From Mycolicibacter heraklionensis (lineage in GTDB: Bacteria; Actinomycetota; Actinomycetes; Mycobacteriales; Mycobacteriaceae), in assembly GCF_019645815.1 (NCBI RefSeq), contig NZ_CP080997.1, positions 4,158,880 through 4,222,879 on the forward strand: 64,000 nucleotides of DNA. Direction: 5' to 3'. Each line of letters begins with the position of its first letter. The stretch's first letter is position 1. Below are positions 40,493 to 48,450 of this stretch, one piece after another. Both the position numbers and the translations under genes were made by a program. The notes beneath the pieces are model-generated. The model was not told the origin of the DNA. It worked only from the letters and a program-made list of their open reading frames with translations, and did not search any database.

Positions 40493-40500
40493 TCCACGGT

Positions 40501-40506
40501 TAGTCT
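40501..40506 (+). promoter_or_regulatory. -10 element for leaderless phoY2
   Basis: TAGTCT is followed by exactly 7 nt and then the ATG of phoY2 at 40514, the spacing expected for a leaderless mycobacterial mRNA. No Shine-Dalgarno sequence is present. Confidence 0.6.
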
Positions 40507-40513
40507 TGAGGGC

Positions 40514-41182
40514 ATGCGAACCGCGTACCACGAGCAACTCTCGGATCTGGCTGAACAGCTCGGCACGATGTGCGGCTTGGCCGGGGCAGCAATGGAACGC
40601 GCCACTCAGGCCCTGCTGCAAGCCGACCTGATGCTGGCCGAGCAGGTGATCACCGATCACGAGAAGATCGCCGCAATGAGTACCCGCGCCGAGGAAAGCT
40701 CCTTCGTGCTGTTGGCGTTGCAGGCCCCGGTCGCCGGGGATCTGCGAGCCATCGTCAGCTCCATTCAGATGGTGGCCGACATCGACCGGATGGGCGCGTT
40801 GGCCCTGCACGTCGCCAAGATCACCCGCCGCCGTCATCCGCAGCACGCACTGCCCGAAGAGGTGAACGGCTACTTCGCCGAAATGGGCAGGCTTGCAGTC
40901 GAGTTGGGCAACAGCGCCCAAGAGGTGCTGTTGTCGCGCGACCCGGAGAAAGCCGCCCGGATCCGCGAAGAAGACGACGCGATGGACGACCTGCACCGGC
41001 ATCTGTTCTCGGTGCTGATGGACAAGGAGTGGCGGCACGGGGTGGCCGCCGCCGTGGACGTGACGCTGCTGGGCCGGTTCTACGAGCGGTTCGCCGATCA
41101 CGCCGTCGAGGTCGCTCGCCGGGTGATCTTCCAGGCCACCGGCAAGTTCCCCGACGAGCACACCCTGCCGTCAAGCGAGTAG
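40514..41182 (+). CDS. phoY2: PhoU-family phosphate regulatory protein PhoY2
   Basis: This 222-residue protein has two tandem three-helix PhoU repeats. Metal-binding signatures are seen in ADIDRMGALALHVA (repeat 1) and YERFADHAVEVARR (repeat 2). PhoU proteins signal phosphate sufficiency from the Pst transporter to the SenX3-RegX3 system; PhoY1/PhoY2 do this in mycobacteria. It lies near the large pst locus here. It appears leaderless. Its last 12 nt overlap the end of the convergent hrpA gene. Confidence 0.93.
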   Translation: MRTAYHEQLSDLAEQLGTMCGLAGAAMERATQALLQADLMLAEQVITDHEKIAAMSTRAEESSFVLLALQAPVAGDLRAIVSSIQMVADIDRMGALALHVAKITRRRHPQHALPEEVNGYFAEMGRLAVELGNSAQEVLLSRDPEKAARIREEDDAMDDLHRHLFSVLMDKEWRHGVAAAVDVTLLGRFYERFADHAVEVARRVIFQATGKFPDEHTLPSSE

Positions 41183-44100
41183 TGCGTCGATCGCCCGGTA
41201 GATGCGCTGTTCGCTGACCGGGCGTGGGGTGCCGAGCTGTTGCGCCCACAGACTCACCCGTAGCTCTTGGATCTGGCGGGCGATGTCGCGCACGTCGTTG
41301 TCGCGATGGCGCGCCGTGGGCAGGGCCGACAAAAGGTCCTGGTAGGCGTCCTGCACCGCCTGTACCCGGGCCATCCGTTCCCGGTCGGCCTGCAGTGCGC
41401 GGGGCAGCTGCTCCACCCGGCGGCGGATGGCGGTCAGATAGCGGGTGAGGTCCCCCAGATGTGCCCGGCCGGTCGCGGTGACGAACCCGGGCGCCAGCAG
41501 CGCGTCCAACTGGCCGGCGATATCGGCGATCGCCTCGGCCTGGCCGGCCGGCGCCTGCGCCGGTAGCGCCACTTGGGTGTCCCGGGCAGCGGCCAGCACC
41601 TGCGCGACCCGCGTCACCACATCGGCGGTGGTGGGGACCAGCGCGGCGGCCACCCGGTTCCGCAGTGCGATGTACTCGTCGCGGGTCCACACCGGCGCCG
41701 GCGTCAACGCGTCGGTCGCGGCGTCGGCGCAGTCATCGATGAGCGCCGCCAACGACCCGTTCGGGTTCGCCTTGAGCATCAGACGTGTCTGCGAATCCAG
41801 CTGACGTTCAACCGTTTTGACCGGCGAAGGAATGTCACAGCGCAGCAGCCGGCGGATACCGGGCCCCAGCGCGGACCGCTGCTGCGCCTCGGTGGAGAAC
41901 ACCCGCAGTTGCGCGGTGGCGCCGGCGTCGGCGAAAGCCGGGAAGCCACGAACGGCGCGCCCGGCCACCACCCGCTGCACGGCGCGCGGCAACGTGTCCA
42001 GGTCGTCCGGCCAGCTGCGCAGCCCGCTGCGCTCCAGTTCGGCGCCGACCGCATCGGCGACCGCCTCGCGGGCGGACGTCGCCAGTCGGTCCTGCAAGGC
42101 GCCGAGGTCTTTGCCGCGAGCCACTTCGGTGCCGTCGGCGGCCTCGACGGCGAAGGTGACCCGCAGGTGAGCGGGCAGTTTGGCCAGGTCGAAGGCGTCG
42201 ATCGGCACCAGCACGCCGGTGCGGCGACGCAGTTCGCGGACCAGCGCCTCCAGCAGTGGTTCGCCTTCCGGCCCGATTGCCGACAGCACCGCGCGGGCGG
42301 TGTCGGGGGCCGGGACGAAGTTGCGTCGCAGATCTTTGGGCAGGGACCGGATCAGCGCGGTGATCAGCTCTTCGCGCAGCGCCGGTACCTGCCAGGCGAA
42401 CTCGTCACCGCCGAGGCGTGCCAGCACATCGATCGGTACGTGGACGGTGACGCCGTCGTCGGCGGCGCCCGGCTCGAAGCGGTAGGTCAGCGGCAACGCG
42501 AGATCCGCGGTCGCCCAGTTGTCCGGCCGGTCGGCGCCGAGTGTCTCGTCGGTGCGCAGCAACTCGTCGCGGGTGAACGTCAGGAGGTCGGGCGTGGCCT
42601 GCCGTTGCTTCTTCCACCAGCCGTCGAAGTGCCGCGCCGAGACCACCTCGGCGGGAATGCGGGCCTCGTAGAGGTCGTAGACGGTGTCGTCGTCGACGAT
42701 CAGGTCGCGACGCCGGACCCGGTCTTCCAGCTCCTGCAGTTGGTCACGCAGCGCGGCGTTGTCGGCCAGGAACCGGTGCCGGGTTGCCCAGTCGCCCTCC
42801 ACCAGCGCATGCCGGATGAACAGTTCACGGGCCGCCGCCGGCTCCACTCGGGCGTAGCCGACCCGGCGGCGCGCCACCAGCGGAAGCCCGTAGAGCGTCA
42901 CCTTTTCGAAGGCCATCACCTCGCCGCGCTTGGCGTCCCAGTGCGGTTCGCTGTAGCTGCGCTGCACCAGGTCTGCCGCGACCCGCTCGACGGTTTCGGG
43001 TTGGATGCGCGCAGCGGTACGCCCGAACAGCCGGCTGGTCTCCACCAGCTCAGCCACCATCGTCCAGCGTGGTGGTCGTTTGGCCAGCACCGAACCGGGG
43101 GCCAGCACGAATTTCGAGTTGCGCGCGCCGGCGAACTCGCGGCCGTCATCGCGTCGCATTCCGACGTGCGACAACAACCCGGCCAGCAGTGCGGCGTGGA
43201 TGGCAGCCGGCTGGGCCGGCTCGCCGGATTCACGGATGCCGATATCGGCTGCGATGCTGCGCAGCTGGCCCACCAGGTCCTGCCATTCCCGGATCCGCAG
43301 GTAGTGCAGGAACTCATTGCGGCACATCCTCCGAAATGCGCTGCCGCTCAGAGATTTACGCTGCTCTGACAGATACGACCACAGGTTGAGGTAGGCGGTG
43401 AAGTCGGAATCGTCGTCGACGAACCGGGCATGCTTGGCCCGGGCCGCCTCCTCCCGATCGACCGGCCGCTCCCGCGGGTCGGGAATGGTCAGGGCGGCGA
43501 CGAGCACCAGCATCTCGCGCACACAGCCCTCGGTCTCGGCGGCCAGGATCATCCGGCCCAGCCGCGGGTCCACCGGCAGCCGGGCCAGCCGGCGCCCGAC
43601 ATCGGTGATCGCACCCTGCGCATTGAACGCGCCGAGCTCGACCAGCAGCGCGACCCCGTCGCGGATGCTGCGCGAGTCGGGCGGGTCGAGGAAACCGAAG
43701 TCTTCCACCGCACCGAGCCGCAGCGACGCCATCCGCAGCAGCACCGCGGCCAGGTTGGTGCGCAGCACCTCGGGATCGGTGTAGCGCGGGCGGGTGTCGA
43801 AGTCGGCTTCGCTGTAGAGCCGGATGCACACCCCGGGCGCGGTACGGCCGCACCGGCCGCTGCGCTGGGCGGCGGAGGCCTGCGAGATGGGCTCGATCGG
43901 CAGCCGCTGAACCTTCAGCCGGCGACTGTAGCGCGAGATGCGCGCATTGCCCGGGTCGATCACGTAGCGGATGCCCGGCACGGTCAGCGATGTCTCAGCC
44001 ACGTTGGTGGCCAACACGATCCGTCTGCCGGCGCGCGCCGGGGCGAATACCTTCTGCTGTTCGGCGGTGGACAGCCGCGCATACAGCGGCAGCACCTCGG

Positions 44101-45094
44101 TGTTGACCAAACCGCCGAGGGCCTCTGCGGTGTCGCGGATCTCGCGCTCGCCGGACAGGAACACCAAGATATCGCCGGGTGGTTCGGCGGACAGTTCGTG
44201 CACCGCGTCGACGATCGCCTCGATCTCGTCGCGGGTCTCGGTGCGGATGATCTCGTGATCCGGGTCGTCCGGGTCATCACCGGCGGCCGAGTCGACCGGC
44301 AGCTCCAATGGGCGATAACGGATTTCCACCGGGTAACTGCGGCCGGACACCTCGACGATCGGCGCTCCCCCGCCGTGCCCATCTGCGAAGTGCGCTGCGA
44401 AACGCTGGGGTTCGATGGTGGCCGAGGTGATGATCACCTTCAGGTCCGGGCGGCGCGGCAACAACTCCCGCAGGTAGCCGAGAAGGAAGTCGATGTTGAG
44501 GCTGCGCTCGTGGGCCTCGTCGATGATCAGCGTGTCGTAGCGCAGCAGCCGACGGTCCCGTTCGAGTTCGGCGAGCAGGATACCGTCGGTCATCAGTTTG
44601 ACGCACGTGCGCGTCGACACCCGGTCGGCGAACCGGACCGCATACCCGACGACATCGCCGAGCGGGCTGCCCAGTTCGTCGGCGATGCGCTGAGCAACGG
44701 TGCGGGCGGCCAGCCGCCGCGGCTGGGTGTGGCCGATGGTGCCGCGGATACCGCGGCCCAGTTCCAGGCAGATCTTGGGCAACTGGGTGGTCTTACCGGA
44801 ACCGGTCTCGCCGGCCACCACCACGACCTGGTGGTCCCGGATCGCCGCGGCGATCTCGTCGCGGCGGCTACTGACCGGCAGGTCGGGATAGCGGACATCC
44901 GGCACCGCGGCGCGCCGCGCGGCCACCAGTGCCTGCGCCTCGTCCATCCGCTGCGCCAGCTTTCGCAACTGCTCCGGCTTTGCGCCGCGCAGGTCCTTCA
45001 GGCGCCGGCCGAAATAGACCGCGTCCCGAACGGTCAGCTCGTCGAGGAGCGTGCGCAGCTGCGCGACGGACGGTTCGACCACTTCGCGAAGCAT
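41171..45094 (-). CDS. hrpA: ATP-dependent RNA helicase HrpA
   Basis: The 1307-residue DEAH-box helicase has Walker A GETGSGKT (residues 95-102), DEAH (192-195), SAT, and motif VI QRSGRCGRTAPG. Helicase-associated and OB-fold domains follow, then the long C-terminal DUF3418 region typical of bacterial HrpA. It unwinds RNA and is linked to mRNA processing and ribosome rescue in other bacteria. It is transcribed alone, convergent with phoY2 and divergent from pstS3; the 236-nt upstream region is shared with the phosphate operon. Confidence 0.95.
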   Translation of the reverse strand: MLREVVEPSVAQLRTLLDELTVRDAVYFGRRLKDLRGAKPEQLRKLAQRMDEAQALVAARRAAVPDVRYPDLPVSSRRDEIAAAIRDHQVVVVAGETGSGKTTQLPKICLELGRGIRGTIGHTQPRRLAARTVAQRIADELGSPLGDVVGYAVRFADRVSTRTCVKLMTDGILLAELERDRRLLRYDTLIIDEAHERSLNIDFLLGYLRELLPRRPDLKVIITSATIEPQRFAAHFADGHGGGAPIVEVSGRSYPVEIRYRPLELPVDSAAGDDPDDPDHEIIRTETRDEIEAIVDAVHELSAEPPGDILVFLSGEREIRDTAEALGGLVNTEVLPLYARLSTAEQQKVFAPARAGRRIVLATNVAETSLTVPGIRYVIDPGNARISRYSRRLKVQRLPIEPISQASAAQRSGRCGRTAPGVCIRLYSEADFDTRPRYTDPEVLRTNLAAVLLRMASLRLGAVEDFGFLDPPDSRSIRDGVALLVELGAFNAQGAITDVGRRLARLPVDPRLGRMILAAETEGCVREMLVLVAALTIPDPRERPVDREEAARAKHARFVDDDSDFTAYLNLWSYLSEQRKSLSGSAFRRMCRNEFLHYLRIREWQDLVGQLRSIAADIGIRESGEPAQPAAIHAALLAGLLSHVGMRRDDGREFAGARNSKFVLAPGSVLAKRPPRWTMVAELVETSRLFGRTAARIQPETVERVAADLVQRSYSEPHWDAKRGEVMAFEKVTLYGLPLVARRRVGYARVEPAAARELFIRHALVEGDWATRHRFLADNAALRDQLQELEDRVRRRDLIVDDDTVYDLYEARIPAEVVSARHFDGWWKKQRQATPDLLTFTRDELLRTDETLGADRPDNWATADLALPLTYRFEPGAADDGVTVHVPIDVLARLGGDEFAWQVPALREELITALIRSLPKDLRRNFVPAPDTARAVLSAIGPEGEPLLEALVRELRRRTGVLVPIDAFDLAKLPAHLRVTFAVEAADGTEVARGKDLGALQDRLATSAREAVADAVGAELERSGLRSWPDDLDTLPRAVQRVVAGRAVRGFPAFADAGATAQLRVFSTEAQQRSALGPGIRRLLRCDIPSPVKTVERQLDSQTRLMLKANPNGSLAALIDDCADAATDALTPAPVWTRDEYIALRNRVAAALVPTTADVVTRVAQVLAAARDTQVALPAQAPAGQAEAIADIAGQLDALLAPGFVTATGRAHLGDLTRYLTAIRRRVEQLPRALQADRERMARVQAVQDAYQDLLSALPTARHRDNDVRDIARQIQELRVSLWAQQLGTPRPVSEQRIYRAIDALLA

Positions 45095-45152
45095 ACGGGC
45101 TGGGTCGGCTTGCCTGTCATCTGGCTTTTAGCCAGTCCATATCGACGTCATC

Positions 45153-45174
45153 AGAATTCCACCAGAATTCCACC
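45153..45174 (+). promoter_or_regulatory. tandem 11-nt repeats, PHO-box-like, upstream of pstS3
   Basis: AGAATTCCACC occurs twice without a gap (45153-45163 and 45164-45174). An 11-nt period is typical of sites bound head-to-tail by OmpR/PhoB-type regulators. The TTCCACC part resembles the GTTCACC phosphate-box unit of actinobacteria. Confidence 0.5.
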
Positions 45175-45188
45175 GTTAGATCATGGCC

Positions 45189-45217
45189 GTTCACCGTAGC
45201 GTAACCTGCGTTCACCG
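45189..45217 (+). promoter_or_regulatory. GTTCACCG repeats, PHO-box-like, upstream of pstS3
   Basis: Two identical GTTCACCG units lie at 45189-45196 and 45210-45217, 21 nt apart (two helical turns). GTTCACC is the core unit of PHO boxes in actinobacteria. RegX3, the phosphate response regulator of mycobacteria, is the likely binder (inference). Confidence 0.55.
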
Positions 45218-45330
45218 CATTAAATGGGAAGTAACCCGGATCGCACGCAATTGTTGGGAATTGGCGGCCGGGTTTATCCGGTGATGCCGCACCAGCGGCC
45301 ATCACCCTAATTTGTGTGCGAAAGGGCAAT

Positions 45331-46446
45331 GTGAAACTGAACGGAATTGGTGCGACGCTGGGCATTGTGGCGACCGGCGCGTTGGTGTTATCCGGGTGCG
45401 GCAGCGACAAGAACACCGACACCGCGGAGAAGACCACCTCGGGCTCGGCGGCCGCCGGCGGAAACTGCGGCGGCACGGAAACGCTCAAAGCCAGCGGCTC
45501 GACCGCCCAGCAGAACGCGATGGCCCGGTTCGTCAAGGCGTTCATCGACGAGTGTTCGGACCACAACGTCAACTACACTGCCAACGGATCGGGCGCCGGT
45601 ATCCGGGAGTTCGTCGGCGGCCAGACCGACTTCGCCGGCTCCGACGTCCCGCTGGGCGCCGACGACTACGCCGAGGCGCAGCAGCGCTGCGGGTCCCCGG
45701 CATGGAACCTGCCGGTGGTGTTCGGTCCGATCGCGATCACCTACAACATCCCCGGCGTCGACAATCTGATCCTCGACGGCCCGACCGCCGCGAAGATCTT
45801 CAACGGCACCATCACCAGCTGGGATGACGCGGCGATCAAGGCGCTCAACCCGACGGCCACGCTGCCCGCCCAGCCGATCCACGTGGTGTTCCGCAGTGAC
45901 GAGTCCGGGACCACCGACAACTTCCAGCAGTACCTGGATGCCGCCTCCGGTGGGGCCTGGGGCAAGGGCGCCGGAAAGTCCTTCAACGGTGGCGTCGGCG
46001 AAGGGGCCAAGGGCAATGACGGCACGGCCGGAGCCATCGCGGCCACCGAGGGGGCGATCACCTACAACGAATGGTCATTCGCCCAGGCCAAGAATCTGTC
46101 CACCGCCCAGATCGTCACCTCCGCCGGTCCCGACCCGGTCGCGATCAGCACCGAGTCGGTCGGCAAGACCATCGCCGGCGCCACCATCAAGGGGCAAGGC
46201 AACGACCTGGTACTCGACACGGCGTCGTTCTACCAGCCGACTCAGACCGGCTCGTACCCGATCGTGCTCGCCACCTACGAGGTGGTGTGCTCGAAGTACC
46301 CGGACGCCGACGTCGGCACGGCGGTGCGGTTGTTCCTGAAGTCCACCATCGGCGCGGGCCAGAGCGGTCTGGCCGACAACGGTTACGTGCCGATCCCCGA
46401 GGCTTTCAAGGCTCGCCTGGCGTCCGCGGTCGACGCCATCTCGTGA
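45331..46446 (+). CDS. pstS3: phosphate-binding lipoprotein PstS (PstS3-like)
   Basis: This 371-residue periplasmic binding lipoprotein has a signal peptide with lipobox LVLSGC. Phosphate-site loops are ASGSTAQQNA, ANGSGAGIREF, FAGSDVPL and FRSDESGTTDNFQ. It captures inorganic phosphate and delivers it to the PstC2-PstA1 channel encoded next (GTGA overlap). The GTG at 45331 with AAAGGG upstream is chosen over GTG 45316. The order pstS3-pstC2-pstA1 facing pknD equals that of M. tuberculosis. PHO-box-like repeats lie upstream. Confidence 0.93.
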   Translation: MKLNGIGATLGIVATGALVLSGCGSDKNTDTAEKTTSGSAAAGGNCGGTETLKASGSTAQQNAMARFVKAFIDECSDHNVNYTANGSGAGIREFVGGQTDFAGSDVPLGADDYAEAQQRCGSPAWNLPVVFGPIAITYNIPGVDNLILDGPTAAKIFNGTITSWDDAAIKALNPTATLPAQPIHVVFRSDESGTTDNFQQYLDAASGGAWGKGAGKSFNGGVGEGAKGNDGTAGAIAATEGAITYNEWSFAQAKNLSTAQIVTSAGPDPVAISTESVGKTIAGATIKGQGNDLVLDTASFYQPTQTGSYPIVLATYEVVCSKYPDADVGTAVRLFLKSTIGAGQSGLADNGYVPIPEAFKARLASAVDAIS

Positions 46447-47405
46447 CCCCCGGGAATCCATCGACGCCGCTGATGAACAACCGCTCGTCGCGAGGCGAGC
46501 GGTTGTTCCGGGCGGCCGCGGTCTCGGCCGGATCGACAGTGGTGGTGGCGATCGCGCTGATCGCGATCTTCCTGCTGGTGCGCGCTTTCCCGTCGTTGCT
46601 CGCCAACGAGGCGAACTTCTTCACCAGCCCGGAGTTCCGCACAGGAGATCCCGACCACCTGTCGTTCGGCATCCGGGACCTGCTGATGGTCACGGTGTTG
46701 AGCTCGGTATTCGCATTGACGCTGGCGGTGCCGATTTCGGTCGGTATCGCGGTCTTCCTCACCCAGTACGCGCCCCGGCGGCTGACCCGACCGTTTGCCG
46801 TGGTGATCGACCTGCTGGCGGCGGTGCCGTCCATCATCTTCGGCCTCTGGGGAATCTTCGTGCTGGCACCGATGCTGGTGCCGATGATGCGCTTCCTGCG
46901 CAGCCACTTCGGCTGGCTGTTCCTGTTCCATAAGGGCAATGTGTCGCTGGCCGGCGGCGGCACGATCTTCACCGCGGGAATCGTGCTGGCCGTGATGATC
47001 CTGCCGATCATCACCTCGGTCTCGCGGGAGGTATTCCGCCAGACCCCCTTCGCCCACATCGAAGCCGCCCAGGCCCTGGGAGCCACCCGGTGGGAGGTGG
47101 TCCGCATGGCGGTGCTGCCCTACGGCCGCAGCGGCGTGATCGCCGCGGCGATGCTGGGCCTGGGCCGGGCGCTGGGCGAGACGGTCGCGATGCTGATCAT
47201 TCTGCGGGCCGCCGCACAGCCCGGGAATTGGTCGCTGTTCGACGGCGGGTACACGTTCGCATCCAAAATCGCCTCGGCGGCCGCGGAGTTCAGTGCCCCG
47301 CTGCCGACCGGCGCCTACATCGCTGCGGGGTTCGCATTGTTCGCGCTCACGTTCTTCGTCAACGCCGCCGCCCGCGCGGTGGCCGGCGGCAAGGTCAACG
47401 GATGA
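46443..47405 (+). CDS. pstC2: phosphate ABC transporter permease PstC2
   Basis: The 320-residue permease has six membrane helices, preceded by one N-terminal helix after a basic tail. The EAA loop that contacts the ATPase reads IEAAQALGATRWEVVRMAVLPYGRSGV. It forms the phosphate channel with PstA1, driven by PstB. The GTG start overlaps the pstS3 stop (GTGA) and its stop overlaps pstA1 (ATGA). No pstB is in this operon; the ATPase must come from the minus-strand genes at 51.7-53.5 kb. Confidence 0.94.
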   Translation: MTPGNPSTPLMNNRSSRGERLFRAAAVSAGSTVVVAIALIAIFLLVRAFPSLLANEANFFTSPEFRTGDPDHLSFGIRDLLMVTVLSSVFALTLAVPISVGIAVFLTQYAPRRLTRPFAVVIDLLAAVPSIIFGLWGIFVLAPMLVPMMRFLRSHFGWLFLFHKGNVSLAGGGTIFTAGIVLAVMILPIITSVSREVFRQTPFAHIEAAQALGATRWEVVRMAVLPYGRSGVIAAAMLGLGRALGETVAMLIILRAAAQPGNWSLFDGGYTFASKIASAAAEFSAPLPTGAYIAAGFALFALTFFVNAAARAVAGGKVNG

Positions 47406-48313
47406 CAGCCCAACTGCTCGACGCACCGGTCAAACCGTCGGTGTCACCTCGCCATCACCTCAGCATGCGGCGCCGGGTGACGGACAAGATCGCCACGGCG
47501 GCGTTCTATTCCTCGTTCGGCGTCGCGGCGATCCCGTTGGTCTGGCTGCTCTGGGTCGTGGTGGCCCGCGGTTGGCACGCGATCGCCAGTCTGAGCTGGT
47601 GGACGCACTCACTACGCGGCGTCCTGCCCGAAGAATTCGCCGGCGGGGTGTATCACGCGCTGTACGGCACCCTGGTGCAGGCCGGGGTAGCCGCCGTGTT
47701 GGCGGTACCGCTGGGGCTGATGACGGCGATCTACCTGATCGAGTACGGCGGCGGCCGATGGGCGCGATTGACCACCTTCATGGTCGACGTGCTCGCCGGG
47801 GTGCCTTCGATCGTGGCGTCACTGTTCGTCTTCAGCCTGTGGATCGCCACCCTGCGATTCGAGCAGAGCGCGTTCGCGGTGTCGCTGGCGCTGGCTCTGC
47901 TGATGTTGCCGATCGTGGTGCGCTCCACCGAGGAGATGCTGCGCCTGGTCCCCGACGAACTGCGGGAGGCCAGTTACGCACTGGGGGTGCCGCGATGGAA
48001 GACGATCCTGCGCATCGTCATTCCCACCGCGCTCTCGGGCATTCTGTCGGGAATTTTCTTGTCGATCGCCCGGATCATCGGTGAGACCGCCCCCGTGCTG
48101 GTGCTGGTGGGCTACAGCCGGTCGATCAACTTCGACATCTTTCACGAGAACATGGCCTCGCTGCCGCTGCTGATCTATTCCGAGCTGGGGAACCCGCAGG
48201 CGGCCGGGGCTGCCCGAGTCTGGGGTGCGGCGCTGACGCTGATCATCCTGGTCGCAATCAGCGCGATCGTGGCAGCCGTGGCGACTCGGCTCACCTCGGT
48301 CCACGACCGCTGA
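47402..48313 (+). CDS. pstA1: phosphate ABC transporter permease PstA1
   Basis: This 303-residue permease has six membrane helices. The EAA loop reads LREASYALGVPRWKTILRIVIPTALSGI. It partners PstC2. The ATG overlaps the pstC2 stop (ATGA). It resembles, but is clearly distinct from, the PstA encoded at 53565-54479. The 57-bp tandem repeat begins 3 nt after its stop. Confidence 0.94.
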   Translation: MTAQLLDAPVKPSVSPRHHLSMRRRVTDKIATAAFYSSFGVAAIPLVWLLWVVVARGWHAIASLSWWTHSLRGVLPEEFAGGVYHALYGTLVQAGVAAVLAVPLGLMTAIYLIEYGGGRWARLTTFMVDVLAGVPSIVASLFVFSLWIATLRFEQSAFAVSLALALLMLPIVVRSTEEMLRLVPDELREASYALGVPRWKTILRIVIPTALSGILSGIFLSIARIIGETAPVLVLVGYSRSINFDIFHENMASLPLLIYSELGNPQAAGAARVWGAALTLIILVAISAIVAAVATRLTSVHDR

Positions 48314-48315
48314 CC

Positions 48316-48450
48316 CATCAGCCCCGCAGTTCAGCGAGGCTCGACGAAGGAGAGCCGAAGCTGGGACCGCGGCATCAGCCCCGCGGTTCAGCGAGGCTCG
48401 ACGAAGGAGAGGCGAAGCTGGGACCGCGGCATCAACCCCGCGGTTCAGTG
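48316..48450. repeat. 57-bp tandem repeat (2.4 copies), MIRU-like, between pstA1 and pknD
   Basis: Unit 1 is 48316-48372 and unit 2 is 48373-48429; they differ at 2 of 57 positions. A partial third unit starts at 48430 and forms the last codons and stop of pknD on the minus strand. Each unit starts CATCAGCCCCGC and ends GGGACCGCGG. CCGCGGT/ACCGCGG segments at the joints can form hairpins. The length, a multiple of three, and the intergenic position recall mycobacterial interspersed repeats. Confidence 0.85.

Noticed and set aside
48316..48450. CRISPR array
   Set aside because: The 57-bp units are directly adjacent with no unique spacers, and no cas gene is nearby.
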